Positions 22,593-36,600 are shown, counted from the stretch's first letter. The stretch: DNA of 64,000 bases from Acanthacorydalis orientalis (GCA_034766995.1 CM068313.1:13999012-14063011); one strand, 5' to 3'. Made by a program: numbers and translations. Notes: generated from the letters alone by a model not told the origin.

Positions 22593-23201
22593 TTAATGAT
22601 TTTATTTTAAATTTATATTTATTTGAGAGTAAAGTTTGAACCTGTTTTTGTATTGGTAGATAGAATGGAAGCTCCTCCTTTAGCATGTATAAAATGGCGA
22701 CTGAACTTTCATTTTATGTGTTTTATGTACAAAAAGTTTCGTTATGAAATCTATTCATGCTCTACTTAGTTATACATTTTTCGATTTTTTTCGTTTTTCT
22801 TCCATGCGAAATTAAAAAACTTAAGATATATCCAAGCATTTTTCGTTGAAAAAAAGATGTCTACATAATCGACGTTAGTACTGCTATTTATTGTCGACAG
22901 GGTGTAGCATCTTACACTCCACATATATGTGTTGTCAAATTTCGTAATTAAAATGGCTTCTCGGTCGAAAATTATTGTTTTTCTAATGTATTTTTGTACA
23001 TTTTAATCGTAAACGTAATTTCTATATGTCGAGTATGTCGTTTCGTTCTTATAACAGACGTCTAAATCAATTCGAAGTGAAGGACTATTGAAAAGAACGT
23101 TTTTAGAGTGTTTCGCGTCCGTTTGCGCGTCCTACGATTTGTGCATATCTCCCGGGTAGTGAAGTAAACAATTTCGTTTCGCGACCGATGTGATATATAT
23201 A

Positions 23202-25592
23202 ATGTTAGGAGCTGTAAGACCTGTAGGTGAGATGGGGACAACATCGAATGTCGCAACGACATTTGGATATTGGCATTCTGGTGAACCTTCACGTTCAGAT
23301 CCCATCATTGAAGTGCCGCAGCATCTGAATTACGCGAGCACGCTGCAGGATGTTGCGAAGCTCAAACCTGGTAGACGTCCTGTGTTTCTAATGAATGATA
23401 AACAAAGCCACGACGTGTTCGGTATTGCGTGCGATAAGAACTGTTGTGACGGTAACGATTCAAAACAATTTATGACGCCTTTAGGGCCCTTACAACTAAC
23501 TGCTGAAGAATGTAATGAGATATTAATGAAACGTGCGGCAGCTGCAGCGAATTCGCAATCGATTCAGATTGTGCAGAACATACAGATCAGTCCTCCGGAC
23601 GAGCCCCCTGACGTTAAACCCATAGTTAAACCACCGGTCGTACCGAAAGAGCGGCCTTATTCGTGCAATGAATGCGGCAAGTCGTTCTTGTTGAAGCATC
23701 ATTTGACGACGCACGCACGTGTACATACCGGCGAACGGCCACACGCGTGTCCACACTGTGGAAAAGCATTTGCGCATAAACACTGCCTGAACACACATTT
23801 ATTGCTACATAGTAGCGAGCGGCCATATCAATGTCCCGAATGCAAGAAAAGCTTTACGCTTAAGCATCATTTGCTGACTCATTCACGCGTTCATAGCCGT
23901 GAACGTCCGTTTATTTGCCAAGAGTGTGGTCGTTCCTTTCCGCTCAAGAGACATCTTGTCACACACTCTAAATTTCATGCCGGTGAGAATTTTGTAAATT
24001 TTCCTTAGAAGTATTTATAAGATATTGATAATTTACAAGTTTGATTATAAAAGAATGTCAGATTTTATAAGTCCATTGTAATTGATACGTTTTATGTTGT
24101 ATTCAGTTTTGTTTTCAATTTGTCAAGTTTATTATTTTCATATTGTTTTTCAATTATTTTAATATTTTTCATTTAATACTTAAATGTTAATAATACAAGC
24201 CCACTAATATGTTCATTGCTATTATATAGAAGTAAAGGATGTGAAAAGAAGCGATAATTTTTGAAAGTAATAAACGATAGATTTATAAAAGTATCACTTG
24301 TATAGTAAGTTTTAAATTGTACTTTTTTAGAATTCCAAATGCATTGATTTTGAACCAAGGGAGTTATCAAAAATATAAAAAGCAAAATTTAATCGTAACT
24401 TTATGTATATAGGTGAACGCCCTTTCGTGTGCCCTGTTTGCGGAGAATCATTTGCCCAAAAGGACCACCTTGTTATGCATGCAAGATTTCATGGTTCTCT
24501 TACTCCTTATGTCTGCCCTGATTGTGGTGCTACGTTTCAACGTAAGTTTGAACTTGTTAACCATGGGAGATTGCATGGCCGTGTGCCACATTCATGTCCT
24601 GTCTGCAATAAGGAATTTCTTCAAAAAAGAACATTGGTCGCTCATATGAGGTTGGTATATTTACATAAAATCATCTACATCTCTTTTAAATAAACATGAG
24701 GTTTTTAAATAATAGTAAAAGTAGTATTATGATATTGTTTTTTATATGTTTTTGAATAAACGTACTTATCTATTAAGGGCCTTTTTCTTATACTTTGTTT
24801 TCTTAAAGGCTTCACAACAGCGATCAGCCCTTTTCGTGCGTTCAATGCGGTGAGTCGTTTGCTACGAAACCAGAGTTAACTCAGCATTCAAAGACCCAGC
24901 ATACACCGAACGAGAAACCACCGATGTGCGGCGAGTGTGGCAGTACATTCAACAGCCGTGAAGCACTTGCATTCCACGTACGTCTACATTCGCCCGACAA
25001 AGCGTCTGTCACCGACCTGTGTATGCTGACAGCTTCGCTACAGAGTTCACAAACTTTCCAGCAGCATCTGACGGGTGCAGCCGCCAGCCACGCGCACATT
25101 CACCACGGGCACTCGGCATCCGGTACAGCCGGTCTTGCTGGTACGACTTCAGCGGTGACAGCACCGAAACCAAAACCGCATGTCTGTCCACACTGTGGTA
25201 AGGCGTTTGCTGCAAAACACGGGCTGTTGCAACACAACAAGCGGCATCCTGATGGTGGTTGCACACTCCGGACACATGTCTGTGAGACCTGCAACAAAGC
25301 CTTCTTCCAGAAGAACCATCTACTTCTGCACCAACGTCAACATAATGAGCATTTGAACAACGGTTCAGCAAGCATCGCGCATCGTGCTGCACAAGCAGCT
25401 CAGCAACAACACCAGCAGACTCAACAGCAGCAACACCAACAAACTCAGCAGCATCAGCAAAACCAACAACATCAGCAAACGCAGACACAACAACAACAGA
25501 CACAAACACAACAGCAACAATCACAGCAGCAATCACAGGTATCCCAAGTCATCCAACAACACCAGCACCAGCAAAATAACGTTTCGAGTTAG
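23202..25592 (+). CDS. C2H2 zinc-finger protein, 11 fingers, Gln-rich C-terminus
   Basis: Three coding exons, 23202-23982, 24413-24650 and 24809-25592, with introns bounded by GT (23983, 24651) and AG (24412, 24808). Joined they encode 600 residues. An in-frame stop at 23160-23162 and the first ATG at 23202 set the start. Residues 1-150 lack a recognised domain. Fingers lie at about 152-175, 180-203, 208-231, 236-259, 265-287, 293-315, 320-342, 348-371, 378-400, 464-486 and 496-518, all with the C-x2-C...H-x3/4-H ligands. Linkers are TGERP-like only between fingers 1 and 2; others are SSERP, SRERP or AGERP. Intron 1 falls in a linker and intron 2 splits finger 7 between its two His ligands. 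Residues 537-596 are mostly Gln with His, Thr and Ser. The protein is presumably a nuclear sequence-specific DNA-binding regulator. From memory the finger block resembles the insect l(3)neo38 group, but I could not check this. A non-coding first exon may lie upstream. Confidence 0.93.
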
Positions 25593-26239
25593 TTTTTCTG
25601 TTGTCCTCCGGCGAGTTTTGTGCAACATCTTTATGCACTAATGAAGTACTGACAGGCGAATGGTGTGGTCTTAGATGCGCGTAATGCGTGGTGAAAATAT
25701 TTAAACGAGCGGGACGGGTTCACACCATAAACTAGGAAATTATAATTTTATTATAAAAGTAAAAGTTTTTAATCGTTGCTTTAGTACATTAATAGAAATG
25801 AAATATAAGAAGTATCTTGTAACTGATTTCAACATTCAAGTTTGTTAAAGTGAGAAAAAATGAAGTATTTTACATAAGTATAATAGAAACACATTTCTCT
25901 ATTAATGAAAAATAAATATATTTACATATGAAATATGATAATACAATATAAACATATCAGAATGTTACTTTAAATTTCGAAATATCTTAAAATAAAAAAA
26001 ATCAGTGTGAACTAGAAAATATAATATATTAATTATACTGAATTAACTTAATACAAAAGTAACAAAAAGTTATCCCAAAAATTAATTTTAAAAAGTTATG
26101 AATTTGTATATAAATATATTTAACCATGAAATAAAATTTACATATAATTCATATTCAAACTGTTACGTATATTAAATTATGATTATGTAAAATAGTTACA
26201 TATAAATTTAACTTAATTTTTTCTAATCTTGTTATCAGT

Positions 26240-26570
26240 TACAGGAAAAAGTTAGGATTTCTAAAGTCCGTCCCGGTCGTAACTTGAGCTTCGGTACATT
26301 GATAATTAATTTAACAGCATGGTGCGTGAAACGAATAATTCGTTCGCCTTGATAGTGAGTCATTATACACAGCTAAAAATGAATCTCAAAAACTTTGAAT
26401 CGTGAATATCGAAGCTAGGGTGTCGTGTCTATTAGGTACATGATTCAGTAAAAAACATCCTTCCGGACGCACGACGTGTTCGTTTTCAGTTGCAATCGCG
26501 ACATTTTAAAGTGTTTTATTTTAATTACTTACAGCAATGTAAATGTCTCGCGTCCGGTATCGCGTTAATA
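26240..26570. promoter_or_regulatory. CpG-bearing patch downstream of the zinc-finger gene
   Basis: Unique sequence with clustered CpGs (gtccgtcccggtcg, ccttccggacgcacgacg, gtctcgcgtccggtatcgcg), about 650-980 bp past the stop codon. It could be the distal part of a long 3' untranslated region or a separate regulatory element. No reading frame supports coding. Confidence 0.3.
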
Positions 26571-26599
26571 AAAAATTATCTTAGCAAACATATTTCTTC

Positions 26600-26945
26600 T
26601 AATGATATATATGTATATACATAAATATATATCTATGTATGTATATATACATTAAAAACATACTTAATATTAATTTGTGTATGTGAAAGATTATATGTGT
26701 ATGTATGTGTGTTTATGTGTGGACATATATATATATATATTAAACACTTATGAATACATAATATGTGCATTCGTATGTAAGCACACATTATATACATACA
26801 TTATGTGTATATATGTATGTATGTATGTGTGTGTGTATATATATATATATACACGAACATATATATGCATGTGTTTGTGTGTATATATTTGTGTATGAGT
26901 GTGTGCATTGTGTAAAATATGTCTATGTACATATATGGGTATATA
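26600..26945. repeat. TG/TA alternating purine-pyrimidine tract
   Basis: More than 300 bp of mixed TATG, TGTG and TATA units with short interruptions (gtatgtatgtgtgtttatgtg, gtatgtatgtatgtgtgtgtg). Alternating purine-pyrimidine DNA of this kind can adopt Z-DNA or cruciform forms. A related but weaker tract lies at 27370-27570. Confidence 0.8.
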
Positions 26946-28028
26946 AATCCTCTATTTTTTTTTCTAAACGTTTTTTACTCGACGTATTATTAGAATTTTA
27001 AGTATGAACTGTTTAATCCCAGTGGTTCATTTCGTTTGTTTCAAACATGGATGTTATAATATGAAAATATATAAAATATTGGAAATAACTACATGAGATA
27101 GACGTGCTGAATAAATCATTATTGATTTGTTCGTGCTACCCCAAGGGATTGTTTTTAATCGTTAGTGAATTTTAGCCATTTTACGATAAATGAATATTGC
27201 TTTTTAAACTATTAATTAGACACTATTATGCTTAGATATGTTTTTGTATTTGATATAAAAAAAATATATATATATTTTGTAGATGGTTTTGAATGGCACC
27301 GTGATGCTCTGTTTAATTCGATTAATGTATAGTAAATGTGATTATGATTTGAGCTGAATTAAATAGCTAATATTCAGAATCAGTGTATATGTGTATACTG
27401 TAATGAATATTTGTATATGTCGTGTATATATATTTATATATATATATACACACACATACATACATATATATTTATAAATATCTACACATACACTTTTGTA
27501 TATACACTAGATACGTGCAAGCATACATGCACACACGCACATATACATGTATGTACATATATGTGTGTTACTGTATGTATATAATTCAGTTTTTAATATA
27601 GACTTGAGTGTTTTAAAGTTGTTGGTTCGTCATAAAATATACAGAATTTGTCTACATAAAATTCTGAGGAAATCACAGTATCTATATGTGTGCATGTATA
27701 TTTACTTACACACATGTATAATTAATTAGGAATAAATTTTAATTAAATATTTGATGAATAATTTACTTTCATTTTTTTGCACAAACCTCATCATTAACAG
27801 TATTGTTCTATACTTGATTATAGAATTATGTTGGTAGTTCCGTGTTCTTGAAAATTCCGATCAATCAGTTTTATGGATAATATAAGTATATTAAGGAAAA
27901 ATAGTACACATTGATTTTATAATTGGAAATAATCATTTCATTTCATAACATTGTTTTTTCTTTTATTATATTCGGTGCATCTAATTTTATTATCAAATGT
28001 AAATTGTTTATAGTAATTTAACAAATAA

Positions 28029-28033
28029 ACATA

Positions 28034-28082
<49 letters not shown>
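28029..28082. repeat. (TA)n microsatellite
   Basis: Pure TA of about 54 bp between acatatattta and aaaactgaag. Confidence 0.9.
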
Positions 28083-28085
<3 letters not shown>

Positions 28086-28582
28086 TGAAGTATCTTTATA
28101 ATAAAAATAATTTTATTTTAATTTTACAAAACATTAATAAAATGAACTAAATATTATTGTATTTTAAGAATTTAAAATAAAGACTTTGTCTATTTTTCAT
28201 TTTCATTAATTATTTCATTATGATTTTATTTTAACATCGAAAAATCACACAAAACAATTTTAACCTGTTTTTTTGATACAGCTATTGTATACTTAAGGTT
28301 ACACAATAATTTCATAAAATCAGCTGTATTTATTTTTAAATTATGTCGTTTTTTCATGCATTTTTATGAATTTAGTTCTTAACAGTATATATAACAATAA
28401 AAAGTTAACATTCATTAGTTAATATGAGATTTGTGTGACTAGCTATATTTTCAACCACTTTTATATAAATGGCTGTCTTTTAATTACATAATATTTTAAG
28501 TTATTTTTTAAGAACAAAAAAAATGTTTATTTCAAAGTAAATGATTTCTTATGGCTGAAAAATCATTTATTTAATATTGATT

Positions 28583-28594
28583 ATATATATATAC

Positions 28595-28655
<61 letters not shown>
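28583..28655. repeat. (TA)n microsatellite
   Basis: About 73 bp with two ACATATAT interruptions at its left end, ending in TATGAATATATATGTGTG. Confidence 0.9.
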
Positions 28656-28659
<4 letters not shown>

Positions 28660-29197
28660 AATATATATGTGTGTTTTAAAAAATTAGTTATAGTTTGGCC
28701 ATTATGTAATTTTTCAATACTGTAAAATTTTAACCAGACACAATTTTAATGATCGTTTTATTATGTATCAACTTTAGAATATTTCCATTTATCAATATTT
28801 CAACAAGTTATAATCGATAACAAAATATTTGTTATTTTTTAAACAAATAATTTGATGTTGCAAATATATATTTTAACAACTTTGATTGTATTCATTTTGT
28901 TTACTTTTATTTCATAGGTTATGTATATATATTTTTTTTAAAAAAATATCAGAACAAACAAATATGAAAATTAGAGATATTTACAAAATGAAAAAAATGC
29001 TTATTTTAATTTATATTCAGAATTTTTTGTTATAAAAACATTTACAGTATAAAATATTGATCAGATAATTGTATATATCACAAGCAGAACATTAATATTT
29101 TTTAAATAAAGTATTTTATATCATTGCCATAAATATGAAGGTTGTTTGTATAAATATGTAATTTAAGTTTTGTTTATTGTGTTGATGTACATTAGTG

Positions 29198-29198
<1 letters not shown>

Positions 29199-29243
<45 letters not shown>

Positions 29244-29260
29244 ATGTATGTATATATATG

Positions 29261-29295
<35 letters not shown>

Positions 29296-29346
29296 CGCCA
29301 TATATTATATACAAAAACTTGTATGTTTATATGTATATAATTATAC

Positions 29347-29370
<24 letters not shown>
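29199..29370. repeat. Compound (TA)n/(TATG)n/(GA)n microsatellite
   Basis: TA array from 29199, TATG units, more TA, then a pure (GA) run at about 29274-29295, followed by agcgccatatatt and another TA/TATG array at 29342-29380. It has the same TA-then-GA order as the arrays at 3.7 and 56.1 kb. Confidence 0.9.
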
Positions 29371-29380
<10 letters not shown>

Positions 29381-30495
29381 TTGTGTGTTTGTATAAGGAA
29401 AAAATAATCAAAAATTTTTTTAAATGATTATACAAGATAATAATATTGGACAATAAACATAATGTTCATAACGATCATGTATTCAAAGAAAATCATATTA
29501 AATTGATTAAGTAGAAAAATGAAAACTTATTTTTTTTATCATTGGTGCCTGATAGAACCGTTAACTTATTTCTATATATTTTAAATTTTTTGTATTCATA
29601 TTAATTGGTTATAAAAATTTAAAATTAATTACAATTTTATGCAATAATACAGTGTTATTTATTATTAAATGAAACAAATAAATACAATAATGCCTTATAT
29701 ATACATTTTATATTGTAGTCATAGAATAAAAAACGTTTTTATATTATATTCATTCAGTTTGTGAAATATAATTCACATATCAATTATTACTCATATATTG
29801 AAATTATTTTATATATATATATTTTATCACAACACATGTCTGTAAAGAAAAGCTACTGTTTTAACACAATAAAAGTATTTGATTACTTTTATAATCTGAT
29901 CTATGTTTATCTAAAGTTTAAATAATGAATTATAATTTGCAGTAACTAAATTTTAAAAACAATAACGTGAATTCAAATTTATACACAAGATTATAATTCA
30001 TTAACCGTGTTATCAAAAGTGTTTAATATTATTGTTTTGAGTACTTAAACCAGTAGTATGTATTTTGTTTATTAATATTTTAAATGCTCTATAACAACTA
30101 TTAAATAAACGTTATCCATAAATTCATATTTATTTGTTCTGATAATCATTAGCAGCTCACATATAATAAAGACTTGATAATATGAATAAGTACAATTGTA
30201 TATAATTTAATATACATTTTTTTGATATTAAAAACAAGTTTACATGAAACAAAATCAATAAACAATATTGTTGATTATGATTTACAGAAAGGCTATTAAT
30301 TCAGTTTAAATGTCTAATTATATATTTTTAAAATATTTAATTAAGTTTTAAATGAATGTTTTCAATAATAATATTTATTAAAATATTATTTTTATCATTT
30401 AAATTGTATTTATTCATATACATTTGTATTATTATGTGGCAGATAAATTATTTTTTTATGAGTGAATACTTCAAGGTGTTTTTTAACATTAAAGT

Positions 30496-30498
<3 letters not shown>

Positions 30499-30581
<83 letters not shown>
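30499..30581. repeat. (TA)n microsatellite, about 83 bp
   Basis: One of the longest uninterrupted TA runs in the window. Confidence 0.95.
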
Positions 30582-30585
<4 letters not shown>

Positions 30586-31582
30586 TTGAAGCTTACTCTT
30601 TGACTTGATTAAATCCAAGAACCGATGGATAATTAACAGAGTATTTGAATTTAAGTTCCAATAAATACATATTATTATTTGTTTAATTATGTTTGTTAAT
30701 ATAGTATTAAAATAGAAAAGATAATAATGAAGTTCTTGTTTGAAATTTACTTTCTTTAATATTTGTTACTTGTTTATTTTTCAGTTTTGTTTAAGTAATA
30801 GTGTATATGTTTGAAGAGTGATTGTTAAGTAATTAATCAGATGGATATTTCTTTTATATCAAAATATATGGATGAAGAAAAATAATGTGAAAAACATCTT
30901 TAAAAGTATTTGAAACAAAATGTCTTTCATGCAATACATATAGGCAATTTTTAATATTTTATTATGTGTATTTAATATTTCATTATGTATTTTTTTTGTT
31001 ATGATATGATTTTTTATATTTTAATTCAGAATATGAAGTAAACATTGACAATCATTTTATTAGAATAGAATACACTTCAGTTAATAATTTTATATAAATT
31101 GTAGTGCTGAAATTTATTTGATTCTTATATAATGATTTAGTCAAAGTATTCTTTGTATTCATAACTATTTTTTCTGATTATGTTATTGAAATTAATAGGT
31201 TTCATATATAGATTTTGGATTTATTGAATAATTATTTAAAGTGAAAAAGTTATATGTATATATATATATATATATACATATTTCTCTTATATAAATTCAG
31301 TCAGTTCATCTGTTAACAATTATATAATTTGAAATTCTTGTTACAAAAATATGTTTGTGGAATGCAGCAAAGTACTGCATTTTTATTAATTGTATAGCAT
31401 TATATAATATTAAGTAGTTATCATTTTCTATGTGGGATTTAAGATATAAAAATATTCAGTTTAAGTATGACAATTACATTGAATTTGCCTTCAATTTCAT
31501 ACTGATTATTTCAGTTTTTTCAAGGTCTGTAATTACTTAAGAAAATTTTTGTTAAATTGTTTTAAAATTTGTCAGTTCGAGC

Positions 31583-31586
<4 letters not shown>

Positions 31587-31625
<39 letters not shown>
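31587..31625. repeat. (TA)n microsatellite
   Basis: Pure TA of about 39 bp following gttcgagcgttta. Confidence 0.9.
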
Positions 31626-31629
<4 letters not shown>

Positions 31630-32199
31630 TTTTTTAATGTACAATTTAAATTCATTCCAAGAAGTGAATTATTCTCTTCATGTCAAACATTAACAAAAAT
31701 AAATTATGTTCTCGCGCATTAATATCGATTTTGTACGGCTATTTTTATTGTTTGTTCCACATGGCAAGTGATTACATGCTTAGTATTGATATATGATTTG
31801 TTAGATATATATTTTTCCTATTTAACATAGACCGCTATTTAAAGTAAAATACGAGAATGAATTTTTATAGTATGATAAGGTAGAAATGAATGTTTGAATG
31901 ACATTTGATGAACATTTTACGAGTAACGTTCTAGAGTATCGAATAAGATATATTTTATTTATCGTAAGACTATGTACGTGTATTGTGTTGTATAAATTCG
32001 AACAAAACAGAGCATATCGAATTTCGTAACCCTCTACGCAAATCGTGAATTTTAAGGTACTAAACATAAAATATTACTATGTTAAATTTTAAGTTTTAGT
32101 TGTTTAGACTAGGAGCTAAAATAATATGATGTACATTGTACGATAATAATAATTGACTAATATAACCGTTTTGCGTATACTCGTTGTATTGGGCTGATT

Positions 32200-33600
32200 G
32201 AGGACGTCGAACCCATGACCAACCATTGTGTGCGCGGGTGTTGGTAACAAGAGCGAACGAGCAGGTACGAGGAAAGCGCACGCGTCAGGTCACACAGCTG
32301 TCTGTGCATAAATGTGTGTTCGTGTGCGTGTGTATGCATGCACGGTTGTCTGTATGTGTGTTGTGTTGTATAGAGAGATCTTAGGCAGCTCTGGCTAGCC
32401 GTGTCTATCTGTTGTGTGTCAAAAGACAAGTAACACACACGAGCAGTAAACGAGTCTGCAGAGTTCGGGATCCGTGTGTTTTTCGCATTGTTGTCTCATT
32501 CGCGTGGATGTGTATTTATGTGCGAATATCATTGTCGTGTTTTCTAATAAGTGTATTTAGCGATTGACCCGTAGCTGCCGGCTCAACAGCTGTCGTTTTT
32601 CTTTGATTCTCGGATGTTTTCGAAGGTAAGTGAAATCCATTCCGATGTTGCTACACACATGACAGTGTCTGTTGTCCTCGTAAACAGTTTCCTTTGTTTG
32701 TCACATTAACTGCCCGTGTGTCTCCACACAGCCATTTTACCCTCTGCTGATCGTCACGTATACCCTCCCGTGACGATTGTTTACGTTTGTCGTGTAGAAT
32801 CAATCACAGTGGTGGTAAATTCAATCGATTGTTCTTGTTATGAAACTTGACAAGTGTAACAGAAAAACAAATCCTGTTTCGCTTGTGATTACGCAGCGCG
32901 TGTTTTCGAGCACGTTATTATTATTTTCGTATATTATCGTCATCGTTGATTGTCCGTAAGTATCCGGATATGTTGGATTTTTTTTATATTCGGTATTAGC
33001 GTCGTAGTAAACGCCTGTCTCACGGTCAGCCAGCAGCAACGTACCGTTTTACCTGTAAAAATTTGACTGTATCTTTTGTTATGGTAGTCAGCTGTTATGT
33101 TCTCTGTGCCTCGGTATCATCTCAGACGTACGTCGCGCGTATCTTCTTTGTGTTGTAGAACGCTGTTCTGGCGTGAGCGTGGATTGCGCGACGAGGACGG
33201 GCAACGTGCCGTCTACCGTCTACGAGAGACAGACAGACGGGTGTAGACATTTTTTTTGATGTCGCGCTGTGTTACGGTTCTCGGCAAAGAGAGACGCGAC
33301 TGTTGGCAGATTGTTGACCCCTACGTCTAGGTTCTGGACCCCATGACAGCGCTTTGTTTTTTTTTTCCAGTCGTTTTGCGTCGCTTTGTTTAAGCCATTT
33401 TGTTTTGCATTCTTATTCGTCGCAATACGTTCGTTGCATTACCGATGTCGCGTCTCATTTCTTTCTTCTTTACGTTTTCACTGTGTTCTGTAGATTCAGA
33501 TTACACTCTGCGTCTTTTCTATCTCTATGGTTTGACGTCACGAGGGTATACAACAGTAACGTACTAAGGGTGTGTGAGGGGGCTCACCCACTCCGAATGA
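32200..33600 (+). promoter_or_regulatory. CpG-bearing promoter-like island, probably rightward
   Basis: The longest unique, CpG-bearing and relatively GC-rich block in the window. It includes gtgtgcgcgggtg, gaaagcgcacgcgtc, acgtcgcgcgtatc, gattgcgcgacgaggacgg, a perfect CRE palindrome TGACGTCA at 33533-33540, and a GTGAGGGGGCTCACCC segment near 33570. A strong splice donor (GAAG|GTAAGT) at 32625/32626 on the + strand points to a first exon and rightward transcription. No long coding frame is recognised inside. The proposal that this is the 5' end of a gene extending past 64 kb is inference. Confidence 0.5.
32440..32625 (+). other. Candidate first exon of a rightward gene
   Basis: The segment ends in CGGATGTTTTCGAAG followed by GTAAGT, a near-perfect splice donor at 32626. 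The left limit is a guess, based on a CAGT initiator-like site near 32440. The ATG at 32613-32615 could start a four-codon beginning (Met-Phe-Ser-Lys), but joining it to the candidate exon at 36677 gives a stop after a few codons, so this exon is more likely untranslated. Confidence 0.35.
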
Positions 33601-36600
33601 CAATCAGAAAAAGCGCTAAAAGATCAGACAAAGCAAAAAAGTATTTAAATAAATTCTTGATTTGTCCGAGACATATTTCTGACAGTATAACTTTTGTGTT
33701 TCAAGAAATATTGAGATATTTTGTTCAAAGTAATATTTTCTATAACAACTACTCACACTGACGTTTCTTTATTAACAACGTATTGAATTTCGGTTTCGAG
33801 AATAACAGAAAATATGATAGAGGATTCTGGTCATACAGTTAGGGGAAGTAAAGAGGACTATATTTGCATGTCTTTATCGCATCTAGCAAAAAAATGTAGG
33901 GTATAAAATAATGAAATTCTGCTAATCTTCATTGTTCATTAATATTCATTCAGTTAAAAAATTGGTCGTTTTAATGGAAGAGCTTCCGCGTTATGTTCCG
34001 AATTTAACCAAATTTTCAATAAATTCTCGGATAAAGCTATGTTCGTTGAATTGGACAGTTTCATGAATATAAAAGCTAATAAAATTGAAGCTGAATAGAT
34101 AAAGAAATAGGTAGGATTTCAGTTTCTAGATTTTTTTGTTAATTTCTGTTAAGCTTATCACTGTTTGAGATTTTTTTGACTGTTTATGTGCCTATTGTTT
34201 TATGTGAAATATTTTTACACATTAAAATTGATAAAAAAAATTCGCTCGACGATGAGTCAGAGAAGGTCTACAAATCTATGTAAATGTTGATTGATTGGTG
34301 TTTAGCAATTGAGGTTAGAAAAAGAGGATATGTGAATCTTCTTTATTTATTTCTAAAGAATAGGCTGCTTCGTGATCAGATATCCTGTTTTCTGTATTCA
34401 AAAATTACAGTATTCAGTTTACTGAATTTTTAATATCCTGTCGTTTTCTTATCTTCAGTTTTCTCTACAGTACTGTACTGTTTGAAAATCTATTTGCAGA
34501 TATATATTTTTCTGTGTATTTAAATTTTGAATTTATGGTTGAACGAGGTATCGAGTGAACGATTCGCTCTGGGTGTCAAATGTTTGAGGTACGGCCCTGG
34601 TATACAACACATTCGTATCGAACTTCGATCTGTTCGCATATCCAGACACGCAGTTGAACTAACACTGTTGTTGTTCTACACGCTCTGTTATTATTATTCT
34701 TGCTCTTCATTATTAGTGAAAAAAGCGCTGTCGCAACATTGTTGAAACATAATAAAAACATAAAGAAATCGGGCAGTGTTTATCGCTGAATGATAATGCG
34801 ATGGCGTTACGACCGATCGTATATCTTTCAAGATATGTTTATCTTTAGCACACACAAGAAATTGCAGTGTAAATGCTGGTGTGTTGTTTATTATCCGAAC
34901 ACCTAAGATTTGACATTTGTAGTGAGATCGTGGCGTACATGCATATAATCTCAAATATATAAATATATATCTATTTCGAAAATATTTCATTCGACCTGTG
35001 CACATTTAGAAAATATTCTTGCTAATACGTCAATGTAAACAAATTGATGCAATATGCAATATTAATGCTAAAATCTTATTGAGACGTCATGTAAGTATTT
35101 CTATCAGAATTTTCTATATCGCTTTTGCATTCGTTCATGAATTTTCGTACTCGAAATGATTATTTTTGTACGTGACATTCGTTAGGTCATTGTAAGAGAC
35201 TACACTTCGTCCTGCTTTCATGTGTTGCCTTTATATGTGTTTGTTTTATTGATTGATTGTTGCCAGGGCACATGCATTGTTTGAGCAAATTATCGAGTAT
35301 TTCACATACCACATATATATATATATATATAATTTTATAAATATAATTTCGATTTCTAAAATACAATAATAAAGTTTGTTATACATTTTTATTCGTTCCA
35401 AACTACTTGTGTATATAAGAAATCAAATAAATGTTATCTACATACATAAATAGTCAATAAAGACATGTCATAAAAATAATAACTATTTTGCGTCTTACAA
35501 TATGGTGAACAGTAAAAGGACAGTTTTGGTAGTATATATAGAACATCTATAACACAAGAAGTTTTTAATAAAAAAAATAGAAAAGTATATATTCGATCGG
35601 ATATAAATATAATTTCAATATTTTCAGCCAGATATTGTTTTTATTTTATTTATTCAGAAAACGTGCTGATAACCGCTTGAAGTTATTATTAAGGCCTGGG
35701 TATTTGTTCTCCATAAACTCGTTCTAAGAAAGAGAGAAAATACGAATAAAATCAACGAAAATTTATTCGTTAATAAAACGATTTTATTAGAAAATATGTT
35801 TTCTCTTTTTTGATAATAATTATGTTAGAATCGTTGAAAAGTGTAATATTTTTTCTTAAAAAATAAAATGTTATATTTATTACAAAAATCGATGAATTTT
35901 ATTTGTAACTGTAAATCAAAAAAAGCCATATAAAATGTTCTGGGGAAATAAAAATAAGTTGAGAAAATGAATTTTTAATTAGATGTTATTTAAATAGATT
36001 CTTGTTGAGTGGAGTTAATAAAAAAATGTAAAATTATGCAAGTCAAGTACACACACGCAAATGCAAAAATAAGTTAAAAATCACTTCGTGGCGGACGAAA
36101 TCTTTTTTCGAGTATAAAATATGAATATGTAACAATTACAGTATACATTTTTGCAGTTAATTGTTTTTTTGTGATGACGGAATTGCTGTTAAAATGTACG
36201 TTATAGTACGAAACGCCATTTTGATGTCTGTTTTGTTGAAATGATTAGGACGAAAGTAATATTGATTGTAAATAAAAATATATTAAAATATACATGTGTT
36301 TTATTTTATTGTTTTGAAACGATTCCTTCAATAATTGTTTTTCCATATTTTTGGCAAATTGTTAAATTTTAATCCGGACTGAAAATTGATCGATGAAAGT
36401 GAACGTTCTTATTATTTTTCATCGCATATTATTTTCAAGGCAGTTTTAGATTTGTCAGTTCAAAATATGAAAGAAATACGATATAAGACTTAATTTCTTG
36501 TTAAAAAATAGTAAATTTTAAATATTTCTAAGTCACATTAAAATTTTTCGAATCACCGTTTTTATGGATAGGTATGAAATATTTTTCAGAAATAGAATAA

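Larger units (their letters stand above)
25593..32199. other. 3' flank and intergenic DNA after the zinc-finger gene
   Basis: The first few hundred bases are probably 3' untranslated region. An AATAAA occurs at 25911-25916 and another at 26129-26134, but in DNA this AT-rich neither is decisive. A CpG-bearing patch follows at 26240-26570, then TG/TA low-complexity DNA, then several TA arrays. No further gene and no MITE copy was seen. Confidence 0.5.

Noticed and set aside
23523..23826. Minus-strand frames inside exon 1 of the zinc-finger gene
   Set aside because: Shadows of the finger-coding repeats on the opposite strand.
25009..25536. 175-codon minus-strand frame
   Set aside because: Antisense of the CAA/CAG tract and fingers; its Val-Val-Ala runs are the reverse reading of Gln codons.
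33354..33761. 135-codon frame in the 32-33.6 kb island
   Set aside because: Phe/Ser/Tyr-rich peptide with no motif, runs from GC-richer to AT-rich DNA, and the frame starts in a poly-T run. An undetected coding exon cannot be excluded.
34412..34475. Small palindromes ATTCAGT..ACTGAAT and TACAGTACTGTA as an operator-like cluster
   Set aside because: Short palindromes of this size are expected by chance in AT-rich DNA; no supporting context.
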